Virus record (IMG/VR): IMGVR_UViG_3300046804_002185 | Location: 1 to 38,957 of that record | From: a virus | Length of the DNA stretch: 38,957 bases | Strand: one strand, 5' to 3' | In this document: piece by piece, positions 20,506-30,255 of the stretch | Numbering within the stretch: position 1 is the stretch's first letter | Layout: each line of letters starts with the position of its first letter | The notes under the pieces: generated by a model | What the model was told of the DNA's origin: nothing | What the model saw: only the letters and a program-made list of their open reading frames with translations | Database searches by the model: none | Made by a program: the position numbers and the translations under genes

Positions 20506-22695
20506 ATGATTAACTACAACGTAAAAGACATTGCATTGCAGCGTAAAAAGACTCATGGGTTTGAAGAGTATCGGCTTGCTATGTCTCCGAACTCAGTAAT
20601 TGTAAGTGATGCTGCCAACAATCTATCAATGGTTGATACGGCGTCTTTTTTTGTATCGTCATCAACTACCCTATCTTCGTCATATGCATCTACTGCAAGC
20701 TATCTTGTTGGTGGACAGTCTCTATCGTCGTCTTGGGCGTCTCAATCACTTAGTTCTTCATATTCTTATTTATCGGAGCAGTCAATTTCGGCTTCATATG
20801 CACCATTCACTCAAGAGGTTCAGACATCGGCTTCTTGGGCATCACAATCTTTAAGTTCATCATATTCTTATTTATCGGAGCAGTCAATTTCGGCTTCATA
20901 TGCACCATTCATTCAAGAGGTTCAGACATCGGCTTCTTGGGCATCACAATCTTTAAGTTCATCATACTCTTATTTGTCGGAGCAATCAATTTCAGCATCA
21001 TATGCACCATTCATTCAAGAGGTTCAGGTATCATCGTCGTGGGCATCTCAATCTTTAAGTTCATCATATTCTCAGACAGCAACTTTGACTGTTACATCTT
21101 CTTACTCAACTAATGCGGAAGTGGCATATAGTGTAAATTTTGTTCCGGTTACAGCAATATCAGCATCATGGATTTCTGCTTCGGCTATTGGAACGCCAGC
21201 GGCAGCAAACTCGGCATCGTATGCTTCAGCATCAACTGTGGCATCAAGTATTAACTTTGTTCCAACGAATACCATTAGTGCATCGTGGGTTTCTGCATCT
21301 ACTCACATCATAACGGCTGACACAGCAAGCTATATTTCTCCATTATTGGTCGGAACACCCGCAGCAGCGACTAGCGCATCCTTCGCATCGGCTTCAGCGG
21401 TTGCATATTCAATCAATTTTGTTCCGGTAAGTGCTGCAAGTGCATCTTGGATCAGTGCATCCGCAATAGGAACACCATCTTCGGCTACAAGTGCATCATA
21501 TGCTTCTGCATCAGTAAGTGCATCATATGTTAGTGGTTCAAACTCAGTTCTTGGAACGTTGCTTTTAAGCCCATCGCCATCTAGTAGTGCGTTGGTTATT
21601 TCTCAGTCTCTACCAATATCACAATCATTTCCACCCATCATAAACATGGTATCTGTGTGGAGTGGTTCATCATCACAGGTATTCACAGGCATCAAATACA
21701 ACGTGATTGATAGTGGAAGTGCGTCAACCAGTAGTTTAATAGATTTACAATCACAGGGTTTAAGTAAGTTTAGGGTTGATAAATTGGGTAATGTTTATGT
21801 ATCTCCATCGTCCACTATCCTTTCTACTGGAAACAATTTATCGGTTGGCTCGAATCTACAACTATTTTTTTCCTTGGGAGGCTCAAACTATTACACAGTC
21901 AATACATCTGGAATTTTTCCCGGGGTTGCCGGACTTACGCTTGGAGATATTACTCGTCCATATAGAGAATTATGGTTGGGAAGTGGTCCGAGTTTAGCCA
22001 GCGGACCAACAGTTTTGACTTCAGATGCAACGAGTTCCTTGGCATTGCGGAACGGAGGAACATTATCTGTTCCTGCATCTCAATCATTTCGTATTTACAA
22101 CTTCTACTCTTCTTCGGGAGCCGATTTTGAAAGAGCCAACCATTATTGGAGTGGTAGTACATATTACATTGCGACCGAGTATTCTGGTTCAGGTCAACCT
22201 CGTAACATCGTATTTCAAACTTCGGGTTCAAACCGAATGTTGATTACCTCTTCGGGAAGTGTCTTGGTGGGTTCAGGTTCAATCCCAAATACGACCAACC
22301 CGTTTCAAGTTCACGTCTCAAATACCTCTCCGTCATTTTGGGTGGACACAAGCGGACACTCAAGAATGTCCCAAGGCCGCAGATTTTACGTGGATGGAAC
22401 AGGTGCGTTATCTTGTATTTACTACACCAACAGCAACCTAATTTTCCAACAAAACGGCAACACGGATATGATGTCGTTGGACAAGAGCGGGTCGTTGTGG
22501 CTTGGAACCAACGTGGTTGCCGGAACTCCGTTCAACAAACTTAACGTTCAGGGAAACATCTCATGTTCTGTTATTACGGCCTCGGCCTACAGTTCAATCA
22601 CAAGTTCAATAACTCCTGCCAATTCTTCGTCCATCGCAGCATGGCTTCCAGTATTTGCTAACGGCCAAACGTTTTACATGCCGCTCTATCAATAA
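20506..22695 (+). CDS. tail fibre protein with tandem SASYA/SASWA repeats
   Basis: 729 aa. N-terminal 50 residues form an attachment region. Residues about 50-340 are a Ser/Ala repeat of the form [ST]-A-S-[YWF]-A, including a 34-residue unit repeated three times (SYSYLSEQSISASYAP...WASQSLSS). The C-terminal half is a beta-rich body with LSVGSNLQLFFSLGG and KLNVQGNISCSVITAS, the latter also present in the next gene (KLHVQGNISASLVTAS). It is probably a long fibre or shaft protein whose repeats vary by recombination. The stop is followed by a 57-bp gap and the next element. Confidence 0.78.
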   Translation: MINYNVKDIALQRKKTHGFEEYRLAMSPNSVIVSDAANNLSMVDTASFFVSSSTTLSSSYASTASYLVGGQSLSSSWASQSLSSSYSYLSEQSISASYAPFTQEVQTSASWASQSLSSSYSYLSEQSISASYAPFIQEVQTSASWASQSLSSSYSYLSEQSISASYAPFIQEVQVSSSWASQSLSSSYSQTATLTVTSSYSTNAEVAYSVNFVPVTAISASWISASAIGTPAAANSASYASASTVASSINFVPTNTISASWVSASTHIITADTASYISPLLVGTPAAATSASFASASAVAYSINFVPVSAASASWISASAIGTPSSATSASYASASVSASYVSGSNSVLGTLLLSPSPSSSALVISQSLPISQSFPPIINMVSVWSGSSSQVFTGIKYNVIDSGSASTSSLIDLQSQGLSKFRVDKLGNVYVSPSSTILSTGNNLSVGSNLQLFFSLGGSNYYTVNTSGIFPGVAGLTLGDITRPYRELWLGSGPSLASGPTVLTSDATSSLALRNGGTLSVPASQSFRIYNFYSSSGADFERANHYWSGSTYYIATEYSGSGQPRNIVFQTSGSNRMLITSSGSVLVGSGSIPNTTNPFQVHVSNTSPSFWVDTSGHSRMSQGRRFYVDGTGALSCIYYTNSNLIFQQNGNTDMMSLDKSGSLWLGTNVVAGTPFNKLNVQGNISCSVITASAYSSITSSITPANSSSIAAWLPVFANGQTFYMPLYQ
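20761..21066 (+). repeat. 102-bp in-frame tandem repeat
   Basis: Three near-identical 102-bp units begin at 20761, 20863 and 20965, encoding a 34-residue repeat of the fibre. The first two units are almost identical; the third has diverged by several synonymous changes. It is coding, not CRISPR. Confidence 0.9.
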
Positions 22696-22733
22696 TAAAG
22701 GGCAAACTGCCCCACAAAATACATTCATATCTC

Positions 22734-22741
22734 ATATTTAT
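22734..22741 (+). promoter_or_regulatory. ATATTTAT element before the second fibre gene
   Basis: ATATTTAT ends 11 nt before the ATG at 22753, in the 57-bp gap between two fibre genes. Confidence 0.4.
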
Positions 22742-22752
22742 CTTTGAGACTT

Positions 22753-25700
22753 ATGGCATTTCCCGATACACCACACAAGCTGGAAGCGGTTTTTATCCAG
22801 CGAGATACAACGAATAGCAGATATGACCAGATTAACATATCGGCATCGAATGCTATCGTGTACTTGGATGAAGACGGAAAAATTCAGGTTGATAAAGTAA
22901 ATGTTTGGGCGGCGAAATATGGTATTTCGTCTGCTTCGGGTAGTGCAGCTACAGCGTCGTGGGCATCCCAATCACTTTTTGCATTCACAGCATCATTTGC
23001 GACGAGTTCCATTTCGGCTTCATATGCTTTAACAGCGTCCTATGCGATAAGTGCGTCACACGCACCCGTAGCAAATACGGCATCCTACTTTTCGGGGTCA
23101 ACTATAACCGCCTCGGCAATTCTCGTTAAAGATATTTTGCCGTTAGGTAGTTCAATTGGTTCACCGTCTCAAAAATTTTCAACGGTCTATGCCGATAACA
23201 TATATGGCACTGCATCCATTGCTGTCAGTGCTTCATATGCTCCCGGTGCGCCGTCAATCAGTGCTTCATATGCTTTAACTGCTTCATATGCATTAAATGG
23301 TGGAAATGGAGGAAGTGGAACTGGTTCGGCATCAACGGCAAGCATTGGACTGGTATCTCTTGATTCAAATATGGCGACGAAAGTTCCATTTTTTAGTCAA
23401 GACAATTCTCTATCGGCATCAAAAGTTTCGGTGACAAATGGATTGACCGTAAACGTTTATACTGATTCCCATACCGCACCGCCAATGGAACGGGTGTTGT
23501 ATATCGGTCGTGACGGAAACGTGAATACTTGGGCAGCGATGGGGTTCTATAACGATGCTGGTGGAACCAATGCAAAGTATTGGTTGAACTATGCCGACCA
23601 AGTAAACAATCTTGAATGGTCTGCTGTTAGCGATGATTTTTCAATTGTGAGTCCGTGGTTGACGGTAACTCGTTCTGGCTCGGCTATTTCTCAAATCCTT
23701 TTCCAAACAGATACTTCAATCAAAGGCAATTTACTTCCATCAACAAACCTGACCCGTTCTTTAGGAACTGCATCATTGCAATGGAAAAATGCATGGATTC
23801 AAAACGTATTTGGAACTGCGTCTTTTGCAAACACGGCATCATTCATTACTTCTTCTGCAATCTCAGGCAAGATAACCAACGCAGTTGTGTCGGCATCATT
23901 CGCTTCGATGTCAATCAGCGCATCCTATGCGCCATCCGCACCATCAGTTAGTGCGTCCTACGCTGCGACTTCTTCCTATGCTTACAACGCTGGAACGGCA
24001 AGTTTGTTGCTTGGTTCGATTGAAAGTGCTTCGTATGCGTTGTCGGCATCCTTTGCTCAGACTGCATCGTTCATTACAACCGCAGCCACAGCATCGTTCG
24101 TATCAGCTTCGGCAATTTCGGGAAAAATAACCAATGCGGTAGTGACTGCTTCGTGGGCTTCGGCATCACAGACTGCGGTCACTGCGACAAGTGCTAACAC
24201 CGCAACCACGGCTACGACTGCTTCGTGGGCGGCAACGGTAACGGCTTCAGGAATCATCGGGAATCCACAAATAGCTTTGTCAGCATCGTGGACTTCCGCC
24301 TCACTTTCGTCAAGTTATTCCCAAACAGCATCGTGGGCATTGTCAGCATCTTACGCACCATCCGCACCATCCATCAGTGCATCCTATGCTGAAACCGCCT
24401 CATATGCATATCAGGCAGGAACGGCAAGTTTGCTGCTTGGGTCGGTGGAAAGTGCGTCATACGCTTTGACCGCTTCGTTTGCATTTTCGTCATCGAATGC
24501 AATATCATCCAGCAATTCATTTTCGTCATCTTATGCGGGAACGGCAAGTTTGCTGCTTGGGTCGGTGGAAAATGCAACTATCGCAGTTTCAGCATCGTTT
24601 GCTTCGGCTTCTATTTCTGCAAGCTATGCCTTGAGTTCTTCGGCTACGATTAGTGGCTCATATTCATTCAATGCAGTAAATGCCGAATCGTCATCATATC
24701 CTTGGGCGGTATTTTCAGGAAGTCCCGTCCACATTTCAAAACCAGTTGGAATTGGTGTCCAACAAATATCGGCTTCTCGACTTTCAATTCTGGAAACGAC
24801 AAGTAATCATGTATCTGCCTCAGTTGTTACAATCCACACAACTAGGACAGATACACAAGTAGGAACGTTAGATATTAGAAACTTGGCGTCATCGGCAAAC
24901 GCAAACGCCCGTTCCGGCATCTTGCTTACGTTGGGGCCGACAGGGAGTCTTGAGGGTGGTAGTATTTTTGTAACTAGAACTGCCACTCCCGCACAAGGTC
25001 TGGTTAATGGTTTGAACATTACTCCGAACGCAGCCTCGGCGGACATTGGTATCCGAACTGGTGCGGCATTGAGTGGTTCCGTATCTGGTCCTCAACTGCA
25101 AATCAAAGCAAACGGAGCAATTGGTATGGGCGTTGCTACCCCCACCAATGCTCGTTTACATATCGGTGGAACAGAATTGGCATTCTACAACGCCACCATT
25201 CGTTTGACCAATGGTTCTGCTGGTGGTGCTGACGTTTACATGGCTGCAACCGACGATGCGTGGGGAGGTTCGGTTACTGGAAAATTCTTGATTGGAACGG
25301 GCGACCCTTCGTCGGGAACTCCTATTCTTCAACTTTTCCCAACCTCGGCAAGCGTTGGTATTGGTATTGCAAACAATCTTCAGCCTCAAGCTAAACTCCA
25401 TGTCCAAGGAAATATCAGTGCAAGCTTGGTCACAGCATCTTTGGCGGGAACGGCAAGTTGGGCAAACAATGCTCTCACTTCAAATACGGCCTCTTTTGTT
25501 TTAACAGCATCGTTTGCATTCCAAGCAACCAGTGCATCATGGGCACCCTCGGCTGCATCAGATATAGCAGTCTCAGCGTCTTGGGCGTCTCAATCATTAA
25601 GTTCATCATATGCCACTACTGCATCGTATAGTATCAGTTCGTCGGCAAGTAACACTGCCTCGTTCGCTTTCTCAGCATCATATGCCCCCGGTGCTCCTGC

Positions 25701-26127
25701 TATCACAGCATCGTTTGCAATTACTGCTTCATATGCGTTGAATGCCTCGGGGCAAAATGCAGCAAGTTCGAGAGCAATGGTTTTGTGTGCAGGTTTCACA
25801 CCATATTTGACTGGTGCTGACGTGGCCGAAATTCCAGTTCCATATTCAAGCGATGGAACAACACCGTTATCATGGTCCGTCAACCGTGTCAATTTGAGAG
25901 TTCAACTCTCAGGCAGTACGACTTCATCCGTAACGATACAGAAATCATCAGATGCAACTGTTTTCAATCCCGTCTTTGTTACATCAATGAGTTTGAATTC
26001 AAGTTCTTACCAAACCTACACGGGGTCATTGGTTGGTGTAGTGAGTGGCGACAAACTCCGTTTCTTCGTGAATACCATAGGAACCGCACAGTATTGGACA
26101 ATTACTACCGAAATCACATCGTTATAA
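22753..26127 (+). CDS. large tail fibre protein with SASYA repeats and C-terminal beta module
   Basis: 1124 aa from the ATG at 22753; an earlier TTG would add three residues. Begins MAFPDTPHKLEAVFIQRDTT. Residues 60-650 are dominated by repeats of [ST]-A-S-[YWF]-[AV], including three copies of AGTASLLLGS(I/V)E (24.0, 24.4 and 24.5 kb). A beta-rich domain follows. KLHVQGNISASLVTAS (about 880) is shared with the previous gene. The last 130 residues (CAGFTPYLTGADVAEIPVPY ...) form a C-terminal module of the type found at the ends of phage fibres. It is probably the distal adhesin. Confidence 0.78.
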   Translation: MAFPDTPHKLEAVFIQRDTTNSRYDQINISASNAIVYLDEDGKIQVDKVNVWAAKYGISSASGSAATASWASQSLFAFTASFATSSISASYALTASYAISASHAPVANTASYFSGSTITASAILVKDILPLGSSIGSPSQKFSTVYADNIYGTASIAVSASYAPGAPSISASYALTASYALNGGNGGSGTGSASTASIGLVSLDSNMATKVPFFSQDNSLSASKVSVTNGLTVNVYTDSHTAPPMERVLYIGRDGNVNTWAAMGFYNDAGGTNAKYWLNYADQVNNLEWSAVSDDFSIVSPWLTVTRSGSAISQILFQTDTSIKGNLLPSTNLTRSLGTASLQWKNAWIQNVFGTASFANTASFITSSAISGKITNAVVSASFASMSISASYAPSAPSVSASYAATSSYAYNAGTASLLLGSIESASYALSASFAQTASFITTAATASFVSASAISGKITNAVVTASWASASQTAVTATSANTATTATTASWAATVTASGIIGNPQIALSASWTSASLSSSYSQTASWALSASYAPSAPSISASYAETASYAYQAGTASLLLGSVESASYALTASFAFSSSNAISSSNSFSSSYAGTASLLLGSVENATIAVSASFASASISASYALSSSATISGSYSFNAVNAESSSYPWAVFSGSPVHISKPVGIGVQQISASRLSILETTSNHVSASVVTIHTTRTDTQVGTLDIRNLASSANANARSGILLTLGPTGSLEGGSIFVTRTATPAQGLVNGLNITPNAASADIGIRTGAALSGSVSGPQLQIKANGAIGMGVATPTNARLHIGGTELAFYNATIRLTNGSAGGADVYMAATDDAWGGSVTGKFLIGTGDPSSGTPILQLFPTSASVGIGIANNLQPQAKLHVQGNISASLVTASLAGTASWANNALTSNTASFVLTASFAFQATSASWAPSAASDIAVSASWASQSLSSSYATTASYSISSSASNTASFAFSASYAPGAPAITASFAITASYALNASGQNAASSRAMVLCAGFTPYLTGADVAEIPVPYSSDGTTPLSWSVNRVNLRVQLSGSTTSSVTIQKSSDATVFNPVFVTSMSLNSSSYQTYTGSLVGVVSGDKLRFFVNTIGTAQYWTITTEITSL

Positions 26128-26163
26128 TAAAGGAAATTTCCATCGGTTTCACTATGTAATGTT

Positions 26164-27261
26164 ATGGCAGCGAGTCAATTCAAAGTTTATGATTGGGGCG
26201 ACCCCGGAGCACCGACATTAGATGGAACATCTGGTTCTCTCATTCGTGTTTTGGAAGGATGTCTCGTCAATGGTTATGGCACAAAAACCCCTGTGGGATG
26301 GACACAGCCCATTCCAACCATTTCAGCAAGTTGGGGTTACATGGCATGTTTCAAACAACCTTCGGGGTCGGGATGCACGTTGATGATTAACGATGGTGCC
26401 CCTACCGGTAGTTTGAGTGGTAGCGGTGTTCCCGTCGGAAGTCAAATTTACGGAACAATGGAAGCATGGGCAACGGGCTGGGAAACTCTTCTTGGGTTTA
26501 CTGGTTCTGCCACAGGTAACACTGGTAGTGGTCAAATTGGAACAGGTAGTGGTCAGTTTCCCCTACCCAGCATGACAGGATTGGGTGATGGGCTTGATAC
26601 ATCTGGTTCGGTTGAATGGTTGAAAGCCGCAAATCTTGGAAGTCGTCAGCAGAGACCGTGGAGAATTTATGCGGACGCATACACAATGTATTTTTTTGTA
26701 GGTCATGGCACAGTTGATGAGTTTGCCTATTCTCTTTATGGGTTTGGTGACATTTACTCGTTCAAACCTACTTCCGACAGATACAAGTGTATGATTATGG
26801 GAAGAATACGGCGTATTGTTGCCACCACTCCACAATTTGACACCAGTGATTTCTTTGTATCAATCACTGCCACAGGAATTGCTCCTGTATTTTTTCAACG
26901 CTCGTTCACGGGTATCCCGGGAGCTATAGCGGGTAATAAAATTGGAAGTTCTAACTTTTGTAATATGGCACTTGGTTCTACCAACTATTCTCCGATGGTT
27001 GGAATAGTAAGAAGCACCGGACAAAACGAAAATATATGTCCAATCACGCCGATATTAACAACCGATGGAACTACTGCTATCCGAGGAAAGTTTCGTGGAC
27101 TGTGGTTTCCAAGCCATCACTCTACAACTTTGCTTGATGGTCAGATTATTTCTGGAAGTAATCATAACAACGGACGAATTTTCCAAGTTATCCGCCGTGG
27201 CCCTGCAAACGGAATATGGGCGATGGAAATTTCAAACACAATTGAAACGAACGACAACTAA
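26164..27261 (+). CDS. paralogous virion protein 1 of 3
   Basis: 365 aa. Shares with the next two genes an N-terminal block (QFKVYDWGDPGAPTLDGTSG, SLI-VL-G-LVNGYGTK-P-GW-P), a middle Y-FGD--S--P segment and the end MEIS-NTIETND. The N-terminal block is common in phage structural proteins near tail fibres. This copy has a distinct insertion (GAPTGSLSGSGVPVGSQIYG, about 78-97). Likely a baseplate or tail-fibre accessory protein. The three copies are separated by 3 nt between stop and start, suggesting tight coupling. Confidence 0.7.
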   Translation: MAASQFKVYDWGDPGAPTLDGTSGSLIRVLEGCLVNGYGTKTPVGWTQPIPTISASWGYMACFKQPSGSGCTLMINDGAPTGSLSGSGVPVGSQIYGTMEAWATGWETLLGFTGSATGNTGSGQIGTGSGQFPLPSMTGLGDGLDTSGSVEWLKAANLGSRQQRPWRIYADAYTMYFFVGHGTVDEFAYSLYGFGDIYSFKPTSDRYKCMIMGRIRRIVATTPQFDTSDFFVSITATGIAPVFFQRSFTGIPGAIAGNKIGSSNFCNMALGSTNYSPMVGIVRSTGQNENICPITPILTTDGTTAIRGKFRGLWFPSHHSTTLLDGQIISGSNHNNGRIFQVIRRGPANGIWAMEISNTIETNDN

Positions 27262-27264
27262 AAT

Positions 27265-28290
27265 ATGACATCACAGTTTACAATATATTCGGCATCGGAC
27301 CCTGCTGCACCACAACTAAATGGATTGTCGGGTTCTTTAATTGATGTTCTCAATGGTTGTCTATACACTGGTTATGGGACAAAAACTCCATTGAAATGGC
27401 TTAAGCCAATTCCCGACGACCCTGTGTATGATGTTGCATGTTGGCAGCAACCCTCGGGGTCTGGTCTTATTCTTCATATCAACGATACGGGACCGTTTTC
27501 TTCTTCTGTTGCGTGGACTCAAGAAGCATGGGCAACTGGATATGAATCTATTTTGGGACTTACTGGAAGTTTTCCAAACGGAACTGGTTTTGGTCAGTTT
27601 CCATACCCCGGCCAAACTGGACTTTCAAACTTTCCATCTTCAACTTCGGGGTCGGTAATTTGGAGGAAGAGCGACATTCGTTCAAACGCATCCCGCCATT
27701 GGATTTTGTTTGGGGATGCATATGGATTCTACCTTTTCGTCGCACATAACCAAACGCAGTATTCTCTATACACATTTGGTGATATATTCTCATTCAAACC
27801 CGGAAGAGATGCATACAAATGTGTTTTAAGCGGAAGAATTCAAAGTTCCAACGCAAACAGCATTACGATTGACCAATCCGATTACGTATTTCAACCCGAC
27901 TTTGGAACTTATCCAATGTATGCTGCTCGGTCATCTGGTGGTGGAGGACGCTCAATTCGTATGGTCAAAAATGGGGATGCAGGTAAATGTAGTATGGCAT
28001 CAGGAGTTCAATACGTTCTGATGGCTGGATTGATTCCCGCACCAAATGCGGTTGATGGTGCGATTTATATGAGTCCATTGTGGGCATGTGAAGTTGATAG
28101 CTCGTCTTTGCGTGGACGCTTCCGTGGGCTATGGTTTCCAACTCATTTAGTTTCAAACTTTGGAGACGGTCAAACGTTTTCTGGAACAGGTGAACTTTCG
28201 GGAAAAACATTCATGATAATAAGCCCCGGAGTAAACAGCGGGCACTTTGCAGTTGAAATTTCAAACACCGTTGAAACCAACGATAACTAA
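27265..28290 (+). CDS. paralogous virion protein 2 of 3
   Basis: 341 aa. Closest in layout to copy 1: starts MTSQFTIYSASDPAAPQLNG, has GCLYTGYGTKTPLKWLKPIP, a middle block FGDIFSFKPGRDAYKCVLSG, RGRFRGLWFPTH, and ends VEISNTVETNDN. Divergence is mostly in the central region, suggesting duplication followed by selection for different binding surfaces. Role as for copy 1, inferred. Confidence 0.7.
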   Translation: MTSQFTIYSASDPAAPQLNGLSGSLIDVLNGCLYTGYGTKTPLKWLKPIPDDPVYDVACWQQPSGSGLILHINDTGPFSSSVAWTQEAWATGYESILGLTGSFPNGTGFGQFPYPGQTGLSNFPSSTSGSVIWRKSDIRSNASRHWILFGDAYGFYLFVAHNQTQYSLYTFGDIFSFKPGRDAYKCVLSGRIQSSNANSITIDQSDYVFQPDFGTYPMYAARSSGGGGRSIRMVKNGDAGKCSMASGVQYVLMAGLIPAPNAVDGAIYMSPLWACEVDSSSLRGRFRGLWFPTHLVSNFGDGQTFSGTGELSGKTFMIISPGVNSGHFAVEISNTVETNDN

Positions 28291-28293
28291 CAT

Positions 28294-29268
28294 ATGGCAC
28301 AATTCACAATTTATCAATCAACCGACTCGGGCGCACCAACATTGACTGGTTTGACTGGTTCTTTGCTTACGGTTTTGGATGCCATCCTTGTCAATGGATA
28401 TGGAACCCAGCCGGGGGCTGGGTGGCTAAAACCTATGGCAAATACCAGTAGTTACGGTATCTATCAATTGCCATCTGGCTCAACTGGTCATTATTTATTC
28501 GTTGATGATGCTGGTTCTGGAAGTGCATTGGGTACGGAAGCTCGTCTGCAAGGATGGGACAGCATTACTACATTCGATAACGGTGCAGTGACAGGAAGCA
28601 ATCAATTTCCAACATTGGCACAACTGGCTATCGGACGTGGCTCTGTTATTGCGAGAAAAAGCACTGCTCCAACTGCTGTAGCAAGAACGTGGATTGCGTT
28701 TGCAGATAGTCGGTCGTTGTATTTCAATGTTCTAACGGGCGATGTTGCCAACAACTATTTTTCGTTTATGTTTGGCGAGTTCTTTTCAATCAAATCTGGT
28801 TCTGTAGATACTGGTAGAACTATGATTGCAGGAAGAAGCGTTGCAAGTAGTTCTCTGGCGGCGACAGAAAAGCTTGATACGTTAAGTTACACGATTACAA
28901 CGGCAGTAGCAGGGAATTTTGCGGCACATGCTTTTGGTGGTGGTGGTTCCTCAATTACATTGAATAAACATGGTGATGCAGGGAAAAGTAACTCTGCAAC
29001 GTCGCTATTGGGAACTGTTCAGTATTTCAATTCTGCGGATTCTGGTCTTTACATATCACCTGTTTGGGTTGTAGATAATGCAACTTCAACTGTAAGAGGA
29101 AGAATGCGGGGATTCCACCAATTCTTACATGCAATTTCAAACGTTTCAGATGGACAAGTGTTTACTGGTTCTGGTGAGTTTGCAGGACGAAATTTCCAAG
29201 TTGTAAAACAAACCGGAAACTCTGGTGTCTATTTCATGGAGACTACCAATACATTGGAAACAAATTGA
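28294..29268 (+). CDS. paralogous virion protein 3 of 3
   Basis: 324 aa. Begins MAQFTIYQSTDSGAPTLTGL and keeps the GSLLTVLDAILVNGYGTQPGAGWLKP block and a FGEFFSIKSGSVDTGRTMIAGR segment; it ends METTNTLETN. It is the most divergent of the three and lacks some Cys residues. The block resembles that of structural proteins found singly in other phages, so copy 3 may be nearest the ancestral form. Its stop overlaps by proximity with the next gene (ATG 2 nt after). Confidence 0.7.
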   Translation: MAQFTIYQSTDSGAPTLTGLTGSLLTVLDAILVNGYGTQPGAGWLKPMANTSSYGIYQLPSGSTGHYLFVDDAGSGSALGTEARLQGWDSITTFDNGAVTGSNQFPTLAQLAIGRGSVIARKSTAPTAVARTWIAFADSRSLYFNVLTGDVANNYFSFMFGEFFSIKSGSVDTGRTMIAGRSVASSSLAATEKLDTLSYTITTAVAGNFAAHAFGGGGSSITLNKHGDAGKSNSATSLLGTVQYFNSADSGLYISPVWVVDNATSTVRGRMRGFHQFLHAISNVSDGQVFTGSGEFAGRNFQVVKQTGNSGVYFMETTNTLETN

Positions 29269-29269
29269 T

Positions 29270-29791
29270 ATGGCTATCACCAAAGGACTATTAACAAAAA
29301 AAGCAGTGGACTTAATTCCAAACTCATATGCTTTGAATCCAAGTGGTAGTTCTGCTCCGGTATTACGTGGTATTGCAACAAATGCGCCATCATCAATGGA
29401 AGGGGATGATTCGTCAGGCATAAGAAACTACGTCTATGGATTGTCAAAAGAACTAAGTGAGGGGAGTCCGTCTGCACCGTGTATTAGACTTGAATATCCT
29501 TCGTTTTGGAGATTTCGCTGGGTGGTAAAGCCCGGGCAACGTCAAATTTCAGTTCGGGTAAAACAAGTGAAAGCATTCACGGGGCAGCGTCCGATATTGA
29601 CTGTCAAAGCCAATTCAAACGTTGGATTAACTACTGACCAAGTAGCGGTCGCACCTAATGGGACGGATTGGGTAGTAGTTGGGCCTATCATTTTTACAGC
29701 AACGGGAACAGATATGGTTTATGTTGAAGTTGAAAATCGGCTTCAGATGACCAATGGGCCTTTGTTTATTGACCGAATAGTAGCAACATGA
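29270..29791 (+). CDS. hypothetical virion protein
   Basis: 173 aa from the ATG at 29270, just after the previous stop; a longer frame from 29225 would overlap the fibre paralogue. Begins MAITKGLLTKKAVDLIPNSY. The C-terminal part (about 75-173) is beta-rich (RFRWVVKPGQRQISVRVKQV, DMVYVEVENRLQ) and ends FIDRIVAT. No family recognised. It is co-directional and coupled to the paralogue trio, so it is probably part of the same tail structure. Confidence 0.6.
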   Translation: MAITKGLLTKKAVDLIPNSYALNPSGSSAPVLRGIATNAPSSMEGDDSSGIRNYVYGLSKELSEGSPSAPCIRLEYPSFWRFRWVVKPGQRQISVRVKQVKAFTGQRPILTVKANSNVGLTTDQVAVAPNGTDWVVVGPIIFTATGTDMVYVEVENRLQMTNGPLFIDRIVAT

Positions 29792-29952
29792 TAATTCCAC
29801 ACGAACTTTTAGTATGGTATTTGGATGCTCCCGTAGTATGTATAGGCACTGATTTCGAGATTGATACCCGTAATCAGTTGTCACTTAGCGGGTCAATGCA
29901 CGATATTGATGAGAGCTATGCTCTCGACCGTCGGCGTGCCGACATTTTTTAA
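29788..29952 (+). CDS. small hypothetical protein (54 aa)
   Basis: ATG at 29788 overlaps the previous stop (ATGA). Sequence starts MIIPHELLVWYLDAPVVCIG and ends DRRRADIF. The last codons coincide with a terminator-like hairpin (29930-29950). No family recognised. Coding potential is supported only by the overlap with the previous stop and by the open frame. Confidence 0.4.
   Translation: MIIPHELLVWYLDAPVVCIGTDFEIDTRNQLSLSGSMHDIDESYALDRRRADIF
29930..29950 (+). terminator. candidate intrinsic terminator
   Basis: Stem GTCGG (29930-29934) with CCGAC (29939-29943), loop CGTG, followed by A then six or more T (29945-29950). It overlaps the end of the 54-aa frame and would end the fibre/paralogue unit. 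Confidence 0.6.
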
Positions 29953-29967
29953 CCACAAAGGAAAGTT

Positions 29968-30252
29968 ATGAGCGAAGCAGTAAAGATAGACGAAAACATC
30001 ATTGCAGAAATCAAGATGTTGCAATCCAAGTTTCAAGAAAGCATCTACAAGATGGGCAACCTCCACGTCGAAAAAATGGAGTTGGACCGTCTGGTGAACG
30101 AGTTCGTTGAAAAGGAAAAGAAAATCAACGAAGAGTGGACAAGCCTTCAAAAACTCGAACAAGGTCTCATGGACAAGATTGTTCAAAAGTATGGTGAAGG
30201 AAACTTGAACATGGCTGATGGAACTTTTGTTCCCGCAGCACCCCCAAAGTAA
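29968..30252 (+). CDS. small coiled-coil protein
   Basis: 94 aa. The ATG is preceded by an AAAGGAAAG Shine-Dalgarno-like stretch. Nearly all of it is a charged amphipathic helix: DENIIAEIKMLQSKFQESIY, LVNEFVEKEKKINEEWTSLQ. The tail ends AAPPK. Small coiled-coil proteins of this type are common in phage operons, function unknown. It is followed by the HNH gene after 3 nt. Confidence 0.65.
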   Translation: MSEAVKIDENIIAEIKMLQSKFQESIYKMGNLHVEKMELDRLVNEFVEKEKKINEEWTSLQKLEQGLMDKIVQKYGEGNLNMADGTFVPAAPPK

Positions 30253-30255
30253 TGT

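Noticed and set aside
20761-21066. 102-bp tandem repeats as a CRISPR array
   Set aside because: The repeats are in-frame coding units with no spacers and encode fibre shaft residues.
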